A stretch of DNA of 64,000 nt from assembly GCA_025056565.1 (NCBI GenBank), contig JANWWA010000001.1, forward strand, positions 345,966-409,965, in the 5' to 3' direction. A program made the translations under genes and the position numbers. The notes under the pieces are model-generated. The model saw only the letters and a program-made list of their open reading frames with translations. It was not told the DNA's origin and made no database searches. Numbering within the stretch: position 1 is the first letter of the stretch; each line of letters opens with the position of its first letter. Shown piece after piece: positions 18,511-27,180 of this stretch. The stretch is from Chloroherpetonaceae bacterium (GTDB lineage: Bacteria > Bacteroidota > Chlorobiia > Chlorobiales > Thermochlorobacteraceae).

Positions 18511-19838
18511 TTTTCCCCTCCCACTTCAGATTGACCGTTATCGTCTAAGGCGTCCGCACCACGATAGACGCCGAAACCTCCTACTGCATACTTGTAGTCA
18601 TCTGGGTTAGTGCGGTCATAGACTTTCTCTCCTTCCACCCAAGTCTCCAACACGTGGGTATAGACGCTAAATGGGTCGCCAGAGAGAATGATGAAATCGG
18701 CATCTTTGCCTTTTTCAAGCGAACCAATGCGGTCTTGCAAATCCAGCATTCGTGCACCTGCCAGCGTGAGTGCTTCCAGTGCCTTTTTGCGCGACATTCC
18801 TGCTCGCACCGCCAAGCCTGCTGACCGCAGAAACAGCCGTGAGTCTGTAATGCCATCGTCGGTGTGAAAAGCCACATCGACGCCTGCTTCTTCCAGCACT
18901 TTGCCATTCTCGAAGCGAATGTCTACAGCTTCCAGCTTGCCACCAGGCGAATCTAATACGATAATCGAGCACGGCGCTTTAGCTTCGGCAATTTCTTTGG
19001 CAACTTTCCACGCTTCACTGACATGATGCAGCACCACTCGAAAGCCAAACTCTTTGGCAATGCGTAGCACGGTTAGAATATCATCGTGCCGATGCGTGTG
19101 GTGATGCACAATGCGCTTGCCTTCCAAGACCTGCACCAGACATTCCATTTCAAGGTCGCGCTTTGGGAGTTTTTCTTTGTCATTGCCTGCGGCTTTGATT
19201 TTATCACGATATTCCTGTGCCTTGATGAAGAGGGCACGCACGGCTGCTGCAGACTTGCCACGCGTGCCTGTAAAGGGAAACGGTCGCAATGGATTTGTGC
19301 CGTTTGCCATTTTTAGCCCCCCAGCAATTTCATTGGTTGGGTCTTTAACAAAGAGCATTTCTTCAATCGTATTGGCATTCTTGCGCAGCTTGAGATAGAC
19401 CGTCTGTCCACTCATTAAATGCCCAGAACCGGGCAAGACATTCACGGTGGTAATGCCACCCACCAATGCTTTTTTGAAATTGCTGGCGCGTGGGTCAATC
19501 GCATCTAAGATGCGCACACTTGGGTGCAGCGTGGCAGATGCATCACCTCCATCACCACGACCAATGTGCGAATGGGTATCGACAAGCCCAGGCATAATCA
19601 CCTTGCCTCGCACATCGTGCTCCACTGCGCCTTGTGGCACAGGCACTTCGCCCGCTTTGCCAACCGCCAGAATTTTTCCGCCCTGCACGACTAAGACCCC
19701 ATTTTCAATCGGCTCGCCAGCAATCGGGTAAATCAATGCTCCACGAAAGACATGCGGTTGCTCCTGCGCAGAGAGACGAATTGCAAAAAGCGTGAAGACG
19801 ATAAGGTGGGAGACGGTTGCTGCTGCTTTGGCAGTCAT
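18507..19838 (-). CDS. Exported amidohydrolase, complete metal site
   Basis: A 443-residue paralogue of the downstream gene. ATG 19838 is chosen because an AAGGAGG Shine-Dalgarno lies 8 bases upstream and the resulting N-terminus is a signal peptide (MTAKAAATVSHLIVFTLFAI ending in RLSAQ). The metal motif MPGLVDTHSHIG keeps both His residues (HSH); further His clusters occur at IVHHHTHRHDD and RVVLHHVSEAW, and the active-site Asp region is VAFHTDDGITD. The C-terminal RIGSLEKGKDADFIILSGDPF block is typical. Family members hydrolyse amide bonds or cyclic peptides; specificity here is unknown. It heads the set amidohydrolase-amidohydrolase-asparaginase-CDF exporter. Confidence 0.87.
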   Translation of the reverse strand: MTAKAAATVSHLIVFTLFAIRLSAQEQPHVFRGALIYPIAGEPIENGVLVVQGGKILAVGKAGEVPVPQGAVEHDVRGKVIMPGLVDTHSHIGRGDGGDASATLHPSVRILDAIDPRASNFKKALVGGITTVNVLPGSGHLMSGQTVYLKLRKNANTIEEMLFVKDPTNEIAGGLKMANGTNPLRPFPFTGTRGKSAAAVRALFIKAQEYRDKIKAAGNDKEKLPKRDLEMECLVQVLEGKRIVHHHTHRHDDILTVLRIAKEFGFRVVLHHVSEAWKVAKEIAEAKAPCSIIVLDSPGGKLEAVDIRFENGKVLEEAGVDVAFHTDDGITDSRLFLRSAGLAVRAGMSRKKALEALTLAGARMLDLQDRIGSLEKGKDADFIILSGDPFSVYTHVLETWVEGEKVYDRTNPDDYKYAVGGFGVYRGADALDDNGQSEVGGEK

Positions 19839-19980
19839 CCTTTGTTCCTCCTTTTTCAATTTTTTTCGACTGCCGAAAAATAAACACTCTCCGTTTCTTT
19901 TTCACATCGTAGCGTGAACGCAAGCTACATTTGAGTAACTTTGCACAAACGCATTTTGAAACTCATAACCGGCACGCACC

Positions 19981-20190
19981 ATGAAACTGACTTGGAACGA
20001 CGCAGAAGACATCGCTATCCTTCTGCACGAAAAGTATCCTGACATTGACCCGCTTACGGTGCGCTTTACAGATTTGCACCGATATGTGACCGAGCTGCCA
20101 GATTTTTCCGACGACCCAAAGGCATCAAACGAAAGCAAACTGGAGGCTATCCAAATGGCGTGGTATGAAGAATGGAAAAGCGCAAAGTAG
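19981..20190 (+). CDS. iscX: IscX/YfhJ family iron-sulfur assembly protein
   Basis: A 69-residue acidic protein that matches IscX almost end to end: MKLTWNDAEDIAILLHEKYP, then DIDPLTVRFTDLHRYVTEL, PDFSDDPKASNE and LEAIQMAWYEEW. In E. coli IscX binds the IscS desulfurase and iron and regulates Fe-S cluster assembly. The usual isc neighbours (IscS, IscU, HscA, Fdx) are not in this window, so it appears as a stand-alone gene between the divergent amidohydrolase operon and a small membrane protein. Confidence 0.93.
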   Translation: MKLTWNDAEDIAILLHEKYPDIDPLTVRFTDLHRYVTELPDFSDDPKASNESKLEAIQMAWYEEWKSAK

Positions 20191-20306
20191 CACGGTGCTT
20201 TCTTTCTGTTGTTGGGATTCCTTCTTAATTTCGGCACTGAGTTTGCGCTGCTATGCTCCACTCAAGGTAGCAGGCAACTTTTCCCAAAATCAACCTACGC
20301 TATCGA

Positions 20307-20507
20307 ATGGCTGGACAGGGTTCAGGTGGTAATATCATTGCTGCACTGTGCAGCTTTTTCATACCGGGTTTGGGACAACTGGTGCAAGGACGCTTGCTGA
20401 TGGCCATCGTGCACTTTGTGTTAGCTGCGGTTTTGTGGATATTCTTCCTTGGCTGGATTATTCATCTCTGGTCAATTCTCGATGCTGCACGCTGGTCGCC
20501 TCGTTAA
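20307..20507 (+). CDS. TM2-like small membrane protein
   Basis: A 66-residue protein with two hydrophobic segments joined by a short loop: IIAALCSFFIPGLGQLVQG, then AIVHFVLAAVLWIFFLGWII. The FIPGLGQL-x-QGR turn is a pattern seen in TM2/DUF-type mini-membrane proteins of Bacteroidota and Chlorobi. It ends 8 bases before the convergent synthase gene. Function is unknown; the family is often found near signalling or envelope genes. Confidence 0.7.
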   Translation: MAGQGSGGNIIAALCSFFIPGLGQLVQGRLLMAIVHFVLAAVLWIFFLGWIIHLWSILDAARWSPR

Positions 20508-20515
20508 CTGAACTG

Positions 20516-21310
20516 CTACACCTCCTTTGGCAGTTTCGTATGCGTCGCCTCAATCATCTCGCGCAGGTAGAGCTTATCGCGCCGCTGCTCGAAAGCATTC
20601 CCAACCACGATAAACGACGCCCCAGCTTCTACCTTTTCGCGTGCTTCCAGTGGTGAACGAATGCCGCCGCCGACCACAATCGGAATGGACACAGTCTGTG
20701 AAACCGCTTGCACCATTGCTTCCGGCACGCTCAGCTCTGCGCCGCTCCCTGCTTCCAAATACACGAGCTTCATTCCGATATACTCAGCCGCCAGCGCGTG
20801 CACAGCTGCAATCTCAGGCTTGTAGCGCGGAATGGGTAATGTTTGCGAAATAAAACTTGCGGCGGTCATCTTGCCCGATTCAATGAATAGGTATGCGGTT
20901 GAAATAGGCTCTAAGCCCAAGTGCCGAAGAGCTGGCGCAGCAATTACATGGTTGCCAATTAAGTATTCAGGATTGCGACCACTTACCAGCGACAAATACA
21001 GCATCGCGTCAGCTTCTTTGGACACTTGCATCACGCTGCCCGGAAAAATGATTACAGGCAGTGAGACCGTAGCTTTAAGGCGCCGAATGTAGTCATCTAA
21101 GCGATGGGTTACCATTACGCTGCCGCCGATGAGAATCGCATCTGCGCCGCACTCCTCTGCATCGACTGCCAGCCTAATCATTTCATCTGCAGCGTATTTG
21201 TCTGGGTCAATGAGCAAGAGAAATCCTGCGCCTTTGCGTGCTTTGATATGCAGCAGGTAGTCGAAGGTTTTTTGAGAGAAGCCCATTCGCGATGCTTGGT
21301 TCATCGACAT
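20516..21310 (-). CDS. Geranylgeranylglyceryl phosphate synthase (PcrB family, group II)
   Basis: A 264-residue TIM-barrel prenyltransferase that joins a polyprenyl diphosphate to sn-glycerol-1-phosphate to make an ether lipid precursor. Diagnostic motifs are FLLLIDPDKYAADEMI at the N-terminus, the GADAILIGGSVMVT segment, VSLPVIIFPGSVMQVSKEADA, the YLEAGSGAELSV phosphate loop and the PIVVGGGIRSPLEA and ASFIVVGNAFEQ phosphate-binding loops. Bacterial group II members of this archaeal-like family are known from Bacteroidota/Chlorobi. It is followed upstream by ispE, 41 bases away on the same strand, so a common isoprenoid operon is likely. Chain length and lipid product cannot be read from sequence. 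Confidence 0.92.
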   Translation of the reverse strand: MSMNQASRMGFSQKTFDYLLHIKARKGAGFLLLIDPDKYAADEMIRLAVDAEECGADAILIGGSVMVTHRLDDYIRRLKATVSLPVIIFPGSVMQVSKEADAMLYLSLVSGRNPEYLIGNHVIAAPALRHLGLEPISTAYLFIESGKMTAASFISQTLPIPRYKPEIAAVHALAAEYIGMKLVYLEAGSGAELSVPEAMVQAVSQTVSIPIVVGGGIRSPLEAREKVEAGASFIVVGNAFEQRRDKLYLREMIEATHTKLPKEV

Positions 21311-21351
21311 TTAACCTTAAAAATAGGAAAATTCTCACAATCGGTCTGGTT

Positions 21352-22221
21352 TCAGTCGGTCTGGTTTTGGGCTTCTTGGGGTGAGAAAAAGGGCGGCGTG
21401 AGCGACACCGCATACTCTGCTGAGAGCTGCCGAGCCACGTCTTCAGCTCGCGAGAGATGTTCATAGACGCCAAAGACGGCTGAGCCACTCCCTGACATTA
21501 GCGCAAAATCGGCATTTACATCGTAACAAAAAATATCCTTCAGTTTTTTTACTGCTGGAAACGCAGGCAAGACCGTCGGCTCGAAATCATTTTCAAATCG
21601 GCGCAGAATCTCCAGGTCGCGTGAGACACATAGCTTTAGCGTCAAAGCCTTTAAGTCTGGCGCTGTTCTTGGGAAATTGAGACGCAGGTTTTTGTAGGCC
21701 CATGCTGTTGAGACGCGCACACTTGGAAACGCGACCACAATTGCAGCTGGAAAAGTTGCTTCTAAGTCAAAGAGCTGGTCGCCAATGCCCGTTGCATATG
21801 TCAAAGTTTGCGCCGACAGAAAATACGGCACGTCGGCACCGAGCGACACTGCCAGTTCTTTCAACTTTGCTTGTGAGATGTCCAGTTGCCAGAAATTCGT
21901 CAGTGCTTTGAGCGTGAGCGCTGCATCGCTGGAGCCGCCACCTAACCCTGCGCCGTGCGGAATGTGCTTCTGCAAGTGAATTTTGACGCCATCTTTTGTC
22001 GCCGTGAAGTCTTGCAACAGCTTTGCGGCACGCAGGCAAAGATTGGTCTCATCAGATGGAATCTCTGGGTCGGAACAGGTCATTTCCAGCCGGTCAGACG
22101 GCTCAAAAGAGAGTTCATCGAACCAGTTGATTGGTGCAAAAATGGTCTCCAGCGCGTGATAACCATTTGGCAAGCGATTGGTGATAAAGAGCGCCAGATT
22201 GATTTTGGCAAAGGCTTTCAT
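21352..22221 (-). CDS. ispE: 4-diphosphocytidyl-2-C-methyl-D-erythritol kinase
   Basis: A 289-residue GHMP kinase that phosphorylates CDP-methylerythritol in the MEP isoprenoid pathway. It starts AKINLALFITNRLPNGYHAL, has the ATP-binding HIPHGAGLGGGSSDAALTLKAL, and the C-terminal ALMSGSGSAVFGVYE motif. Length is typical. The stop region carries a 14-base-spaced duplication of a 12-mer (21341-21352 and 21355-21366), so the last residues NQTD may vary among strains. Transcribed together with the ether-lipid synthase gene. Confidence 0.95.
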   Translation of the reverse strand: MKAFAKINLALFITNRLPNGYHALETIFAPINWFDELSFEPSDRLEMTCSDPEIPSDETNLCLRAAKLLQDFTATKDGVKIHLQKHIPHGAGLGGGSSDAALTLKALTNFWQLDISQAKLKELAVSLGADVPYFLSAQTLTYATGIGDQLFDLEATFPAAIVVAFPSVRVSTAWAYKNLRLNFPRTAPDLKALTLKLCVSRDLEILRRFENDFEPTVLPAFPAVKKLKDIFCYDVNADFALMSGSGSAVFGVYEHLSRAEDVARQLSAEYAVSLTPPFFSPQEAQNQTD

Positions 22222-22310
22222 TGCACAATACTGATGCGCAAATTTACGCTGAAGCGTGCGAACTTGAAGTGCGCAAAAAATTTTATCTTCAAGCGTAAGA
22301 ATGCCAAGCT

Positions 22311-23132
22311 ATGCAGCACTCTATTCAAGAGCCATTCAGCGTTGCACCTTCGCACTTTACTGCACTGCGCTACGAAGTGCGTGAGCGTGTGGCTTACATT
22401 ACGCTCAGTCGCCCCGAAAAACGCAATGCGCTGACACCTACCTTGATTGCAGAACTGCGTCAAGCCTTCGCACATGCTAACTCGGATGACGCTGTGCGCC
22501 TTGTGATGCTGCAAGCCGACGGCAAAGCCTTCTGTGCTGGCTTAGACCTTGAAGAGCTTGCCAAAATCACTGAAAAGTCGGCAATGGACAATCTCTATGA
22601 TTCTGAGGCGATTGCCGCACTCTTCCGTGACATTTACACGCATAGAAAGCTGATTATCTCCAAGGTGCAAGGCGCGGCTTTTGCAGGAGGATGCGGGTTA
22701 GCCTGCGCAGCTGATATCGTCATTGCTGATAAAGACAATGCCAAGTTTTCTTATAGCGAAGCAAAAATTGGGTTCGTTCCTGCTATTGTCGCCGTGCTGA
22801 TTTTGCGTCGCTCGCGCCATGCTGGCATTCGGGAAATGCTTTTGCGCGCCAATGTGCTTTCGGCCGATGAAGCGCTGCGCTTGGGGCTAATTAACTATAG
22901 TGTGCCCTCTGCTGAACTTGACGCCACTGCTGAAGCTCTTGCACGAGAAATCTGCACCAGCGTCAGCCCCACTTCTACTGCATTGACCAAAAGACTGCTT
23001 TGGTCCATTGAAACAATGGATTTTGAAGATGCGCTAAATTTAGCATCGGCGCTCAACGCTTTTTCTCGCAAGACCGCAGACCTTGAACGCGGCATTCAAC
23101 TCTTTTTGCGAAAGGAGACGCTCAAATGGTAA
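22311..23132 (+). CDS. Enoyl-CoA hydratase/isomerase family protein
   Basis: A 273-residue crotonase-fold protein. It contains the early VAYITLSRPEKRNALTP stretch, the oxyanion-hole region GKAFCAGLDLEELAK, and the GGCGLACAADIVIADKDNAKFSY-type second oxyanion segment, followed by EAKIGFVPAIVA. The closest match in my memory is to methylglutaconyl-CoA hydratase/enoyl-CoA hydratase used in branched-chain or fatty-acid breakdown. Exact substrate is not decidable. First gene of a plus-strand run; the SPOR gene starts inside its last codons (7-base overlap). Confidence 0.9.
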   Translation: MQHSIQEPFSVAPSHFTALRYEVRERVAYITLSRPEKRNALTPTLIAELRQAFAHANSDDAVRLVMLQADGKAFCAGLDLEELAKITEKSAMDNLYDSEAIAALFRDIYTHRKLIISKVQGAAFAGGCGLACAADIVIADKDNAKFSYSEAKIGFVPAIVAVLILRRSRHAGIREMLLRANVLSADEALRLGLINYSVPSAELDATAEALAREICTSVSPTSTALTKRLLWSIETMDFEDALNLASALNAFSRKTADLERGIQLFLRKETLKW

Positions 23133-23755
23133 CACCTCGCATCGTAAGGCAGCTTGGCTTTGCTACGGCACTACTGATGGCGACTGCACTTAGCGCACAA
23201 ACGCAGAAGGGCAAGTTTACCGACAATATCCTGCACTTTGCTTACTCAGGCGATTGGGAGCACTTGGAGACGATGAAAGCATTACCCTTGAGCAGTGATG
23301 AGCGTTTGATGATTGATGCACTCACCACGACCGAGGGCAAGCGTGCGGCTGAGCTTTATCTGAAGTTGCTGACCGATTATCCCACTTCTGCCTTTGCACC
23401 GCTTTGCCGTGAGCGCTTAGCCGAGTATCAAACGGCTACGAAAGCCTTAGCTCATCTTGCTCCAAAACTCCCTCCGCCTTCCAAGCCTGAGCTGAAATCG
23501 GAGCGGCCTGCACCAAATTTGCCAACTACACGCTACACTTTGCAGTTCGGCAGCTTTAGTTCTCGTGCAGCGGCAGACCTGCGCGCCAATGAGTTGAAAC
23601 CGAAAGTCAAAACCAGAGTGTTAGAGGTCGAAGACGAGAAAGGACAAAAGACCTACAAAGTGCGTTGGGCGGAGTTTGCGACGCATCGAGACCAAGCACG
23701 TGCCTTTGGACAGTCGCTTGGCGTAGAGTTCTTTGTCGTGGAGGAAAGTAAGTAG
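23126..23755 (+). CDS. SPOR domain-containing exported protein
   Basis: A 209-residue protein with an N-terminal signal or anchor ([14 protein letters not shown]), a helical middle with a TPR-like single unit ([20 protein letters not shown]), a Pro-rich linker, and a C-terminal SPOR domain: [20 protein letters not shown] through [20 protein letters not shown] domains bind denuded septal peptidoglycan. It overlaps the enoyl-CoA hydratase gene by 7 bases and is followed 3 bases later by a sigma-54 activator gene, with a lytic transglycosylase gene beyond, so three of four genes in the run relate to envelope or its control. Confidence 0.86.
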   Translation: MVTPRIVRQLGFATALLMATALSAQTQKGKFTDNILHFAYSGDWEHLETMKALPLSSDERLMIDALTTTEGKRAAELYLKLLTDYPTSAFAPLCRERLAEYQTATKALAHLAPKLPPPSKPELKSERPAPNLPTTRYTLQFGSFSSRAAADLRANELKPKVKTRVLEVEDEKGQKTYKVRWAEFATHRDQARAFGQSLGVEFFVVEESK

Positions 23756-23757
23756 AT

Positions 23758-24987
23758 ATGGCACAGACAGTCATCATTGGTGAATCACCTGAAATCAAGC
23801 GGTTGGTTGCCTTAGCTGAGCAAGTGGCGGCAACTGATGTAACCGTGCTGATTACGGGCGAAAGTGGCACGGGCAAAGAAGTTTTTGCCCGCTTTATTCA
23901 CGAAAAGAGCCGTCGTGCCAATGCACCTTTTATCCCTATCAACTGTGGGGCGATTCCTGAAAGCATTTTGGAATCCGAGCTGTTCGGGCACGAAAAAGGG
24001 GCCTTTACGGGCGCAGACCGCCAACGCAAAGGTTACTTCGAGAGCGCAGATGGTGGCACGATTTTTCTTGATGAAATCGGCGAAATGTCGCTCGAAGTGC
24101 AAGTCAAACTCCTGCGCGTGCTGGAAACAGGCGAGTTTCAGCGTGTCGGCTCTTCACAGACTTTGCGTTGCGACACACGGGTTATTGCCGCTACCAACCG
24201 CCGCCTCGAGGAAGAAATGGCCAAAAAGCGCTTTCGTGAAGACCTCTACTACCGACTGCGCACCGTTGAACTTCACATCCCGCCCCTGCGAGAGCGACGT
24301 GGCGATATTTTGCTGCTGACTGAAAAATTTGTGCGTGATTTTGAGCGCAAACACGGACTAAAATTTCCGGGCTTTACTGCAGAGGCAACCGAACTTTTGC
24401 TCTCTTACCACTATCCCGGAAATGTGCGCGAGCTACGCAACATTATCGAATCACTCATTGTCTTGGAGCGCGATGGCAAAATCACGGCTGAGAAATTGAT
24501 GCGCCGCCTGCAACCAGCTCCCGAAACTGAGGCAAAACCACCGCTGATGCTCCCAGCTGTCGTCCCAGCTCATCGCACACTGCCAGAACCCAGCCTTGCC
24601 TCGCATCAAGAAATGATTTACCGTGCCCTAATGAGCCTACAAGCAGATATGGCCGAGCTGAAATCAATGCTGCTCACTTTGATTGAAAAGCTGCAAGTTC
24701 AACCACCCAAAGAGACGCTTCTTTTGCCAGATGGTGCGCATGGACAATGGACAAATGGCACTGCGAATGGTAAAGATAACAGCAATAATTTACGCGAAGC
24801 CCTTAACTCGTTCTACCGCTCCTTAGCCAAAGATGGGCAAATTCCTTCGCTGGAAGACTTAGAGCGCTATGCGATTGAAGAAACCTTAAAGCGCTTTAGC
24901 GGCAACAAGCGCAAAACCGCAGAAGCCTTAGGTATCACAGAACGGACGCTCTATCGCAAATTGAACCAATATAAACTGAGTCGCTAA
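23758..24987 (+). CDS. Sigma-54-dependent transcriptional activator without a sensory domain
   Basis: A 409-residue bacterial enhancer-binding protein that begins directly with the AAA+ domain: Walker A GESGTGK (residues 34-40), the sigma-54 contact motif GAFTGA (81-86), Walker [13 protein letters not shown], then [13 protein letters not shown] spacer of about 90 residues follows, then a C-terminal Fis-type HTH ([18 protein letters not shown]). No receiver, GAF or PAS domain precedes the AAA+ part, so it is controlled either by a partner protein, like PspF, or by its own level. Targets would be -24/-12 promoters, which I have not located here. It lies 3 bases after the SPOR gene. Confidence 0.94.
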   Translation: MAQTVIIGESPEIKRLVALAEQVAATDVTVLITGESGTGKEVFARFIHEKSRRANAPFIPINCGAIPESILESELFGHEKGAFTGADRQRKGYFESADGGTIFLDEIGEMSLEVQVKLLRVLETGEFQRVGSSQTLRCDTRVIAATNRRLEEEMAKKRFREDLYYRLRTVELHIPPLRERRGDILLLTEKFVRDFERKHGLKFPGFTAEATELLLSYHYPGNVRELRNIIESLIVLERDGKITAEKLMRRLQPAPETEAKPPLMLPAVVPAHRTLPEPSLASHQEMIYRALMSLQADMAELKSMLLTLIEKLQVQPPKETLLLPDGAHGQWTNGTANGKDNSNNLREALNSFYRSLAKDGQIPSLEDLERYAIEETLKRFSGNKRKTAEALGITERTLYRKLNQYKLSR

Positions 24988-25028
24988 AGCCAAGTTATGC
25001 CTTGAAACTGATAAACCACTTGCGACCG

Positions 25029-26198
25029 ATGATTTGCTATTTGCGTCCCTGCTTTTGTGTTATGCTCTCAGTGGGTCTGCTTGCTTGCCTGTGCAGCGCT
25101 TGCGCCAAAGCTGAACCGTCTTTTATGGATTCGCTGAAAACCATCTCTCGCGACACGCTGCAGCCCACTCGCCGCTTTTCCGCCACGGAGCAGCCCAGTT
25201 TTTCATATGCGCAATTTCCGCGCAATCGAGCAGTGTATCTTTTCGGTGAGCGCCTACCCTTTGAGGACGATGAAGTCTTCGAGCGCTTCGAGCGGGAGTA
25301 CATCTACAACATCAATGACCGAGCGCAGATGATTATGTATTTCAAGCGCGCTGGTCGCTTCTTCCCTTACATTGAAGCGCGTCTTAGAGCAGACTCCCTG
25401 CCTGAGGATTTCAAATACTTAGCCGTTGCCGAAAGCCGACTGATGGACTTGCGTTCCCCTGCTGGGGCTGCAGGCATTTGGCAACTTATGCCTTCAGTGG
25501 CACGAGAGTATGGTCTCATCGTTAATGCTCAGATCGACGAGCGCTACAACTTGGACAAAGCCACCACCGCCGCTATTCGCTATCTCAAAGAGGCTTACAA
25601 AAAGTTCGGCAACTGGATTATGGTTGCCGCTGCTTACAATATGGGAATGCACGGTGCACAGGACGAGCAAGCGTATCAAGCTGAAAAAGACTACTTTAAT
25701 CTCTACCTCAACCGTGAAACAGCACGTTACATCTTTCGCATTGCCGCTATCAAGGAGATTATGGAACACCCTGAGCGATATGGGTTCGCTGATGTCGAGC
25801 CGTATAAGCCACTTGAGACAAAGGTGGTGGAAGTCAAAAGAGAGATTCCAAACCTTGCGCTTTGGGCACGTCAGCAAGGCACGACATTGAAGATGGTCAA
25901 GTATCTTAACCCTTGGATTCGCAACCGCACTGTGCCTGCTCCGCCACCTAACAAAACTTTTGCAATTCTGCTTCCCAAAATAACCTCGCCCGCATTGCCA
26001 ACTGACAACTATGCTTACACGCTCGACGCGGAAAATGCAGAGCAAAAGGCGCAAGGGTTTTACATTGTGCGTGAAGGTGACACGCTGGAAAGCATTGCAA
26101 ATCAATGCGGCTTAGAAGTGCACGAGATACGGCAGCTCAATAAGCTTAGAGACGGCGAACCTATCAAAGTAGGGCAGCGCTTGCGTATTGCGCCTTAA
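25029..26198 (+). CDS. Membrane-bound lytic transglycosylase with LysM domain (MltD-like)
   Basis: A 389-residue envelope enzyme that cleaves peptidoglycan to 1,6-anhydro products. The start at ATG 25029 gives a signal ending in the lipobox-like CLCSAC; a TTG at 25002 and an ATG at 25062 are alternatives. The SLT domain is seen at FKYLAVAESRLMDLRSPAGA with the catalytic Glu in AVAESRL, GIWQLMPSVAREYGL, and VAAAYNMGMHG. A C-terminal LysM motif (FYIVREGDTLESIANQCGL) binds glycan. It is the last gene of the plus-strand run, just downstream of the sigma-54 activator. Confidence 0.93.
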   Translation: MICYLRPCFCVMLSVGLLACLCSACAKAEPSFMDSLKTISRDTLQPTRRFSATEQPSFSYAQFPRNRAVYLFGERLPFEDDEVFERFEREYIYNINDRAQMIMYFKRAGRFFPYIEARLRADSLPEDFKYLAVAESRLMDLRSPAGAAGIWQLMPSVAREYGLIVNAQIDERYNLDKATTAAIRYLKEAYKKFGNWIMVAAAYNMGMHGAQDEQAYQAEKDYFNLYLNRETARYIFRIAAIKEIMEHPERYGFADVEPYKPLETKVVEVKREIPNLALWARQQGTTLKMVKYLNPWIRNRTVPAPPPNKTFAILLPKITSPALPTDNYAYTLDAENAEQKAQGFYIVREGDTLESIANQCGLEVHEIRQLNKLRDGEPIKVGQRLRIAP

Positions 26199-26268
26199 AG
26201 GTGTATGGCGGCGTAAGCAGGCTGCACCTAAAGCCAGTAAAGCCATTTTTGAAACCCTGCCGAGACAT

Positions 26269-27141
26269 ATGACTACTCAAGTTTTCTGTGGAGACTGCAT
26301 GCAACTTCTCCAACAGCTTACGCAAAAAGTAGATTTGACATTCCTTGACCCGCCATTTAACCAGCAGAAAGACTACGCCTTCCACAATGACGCTATGTCG
26401 CCCGACGCATACTGGGAGATGATGCAGCGCGTGTGCCAATTGATTTTTGACCTTAGTAACGATGGCGGTGCAATTTATTTTATGCAGCGTGAAAAAAATG
26501 CTGAATTTGCCTTAAGAACTTTGCGAGAAACGGGCTGGGAATTTCAGAATCTTATCGTCTGGAAAACGCGCACTTCCGCTGTGCCTGTTAGAGGCAGATA
26601 CAGCAAGCAATACCAGATTATTGCCTTTGCGACCAAAGGTGAAAAGCCGAAAACCTTTCACCGCTTACGCATCAATCCTGAGCTTCCACCTCACTACAAA
26701 TACGAACGTGAAAACGGCATCTTTGTTACAGATGTCTGGGACGATATACGTGAGCTGATCTCTGGCTATTTCGCTGGTGATGAGGCAATTAGAACTGAGA
26801 CAGGTGAGCGATTTCACAAGCAACAAGCACCTGTATCGCTGCTGCTGCGCATTATTTTGACTTCTACCAGAGTTGGGGATACTGTTTTAGACCCTTTTGC
26901 AGGCACAGGCACTACTGCCGTAGTTGCCTCGCAAATCGGTCGCCACTCCATCTCTATTGAAATAGACCCTCAAAACGTCGCCTGCATTGAGCAGCGCTTG
27001 CAACGCCTACGCGAAGCAGACTGCGTTCAGAAATACTATCAAGATTACGCCTGCACTGAAAATTTAGCAGAAATCTGGGGTCAGCCACCTGCAAATTTGC
27101 TGACACGCTTAGCCGAGCCAGACCTTTTTACGGTCTTTTGA
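26269..27141 (+). CDS. Orphan DNA methyltransferase, beta-class (N4-cytosine or N6-adenine)
   Basis: A 290-residue SAM-dependent DNA amino-methyltransferase. Motif IV LDPPFN (DPPF, residues 27-30) comes first, the target-recognition region is central, and motif I DPFAGTGTT comes near the C-terminus: the order of the beta class. An early FCGDC segment and SIEIDPQNVACIEQRL are also typical. ATG 26269 is chosen because the longer frame would overlap the transglycosylase gene. No restriction endonuclease or specificity subunit lies beside it, so it looks like a solitary methylase that could mark DNA for regulation or be a remnant of a restriction-modification system. DPPF occurs in both N4C and N6A enzymes. 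Confidence 0.93.
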   Translation: MTTQVFCGDCMQLLQQLTQKVDLTFLDPPFNQQKDYAFHNDAMSPDAYWEMMQRVCQLIFDLSNDGGAIYFMQREKNAEFALRTLRETGWEFQNLIVWKTRTSAVPVRGRYSKQYQIIAFATKGEKPKTFHRLRINPELPPHYKYERENGIFVTDVWDDIRELISGYFAGDEAIRTETGERFHKQQAPVSLLLRIILTSTRVGDTVLDPFAGTGTTAVVASQIGRHSISIEIDPQNVACIEQRLQRLREADCVQKYYQDYACTENLAEIWGQPPANLLTRLAEPDLFTVF

Positions 27142-27180
27142 ACAAGTTTGAAGAATAAAGCCAAGCTGCAACGTTTCTCT

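Noticed and set aside
21341-21366. Direct repeat TCGGTCTGGTTT at the end of ispE
   Set aside because: A short local duplication around the stop codon; no sign of a mobile element or regulatory role, so recorded only in the ispE entry.
22218-22514. Minus-strand ORF over the enoyl-CoA hydratase start
   Set aside because: Overlaps strongly supported genes on both sides and has no recognisable sequence.
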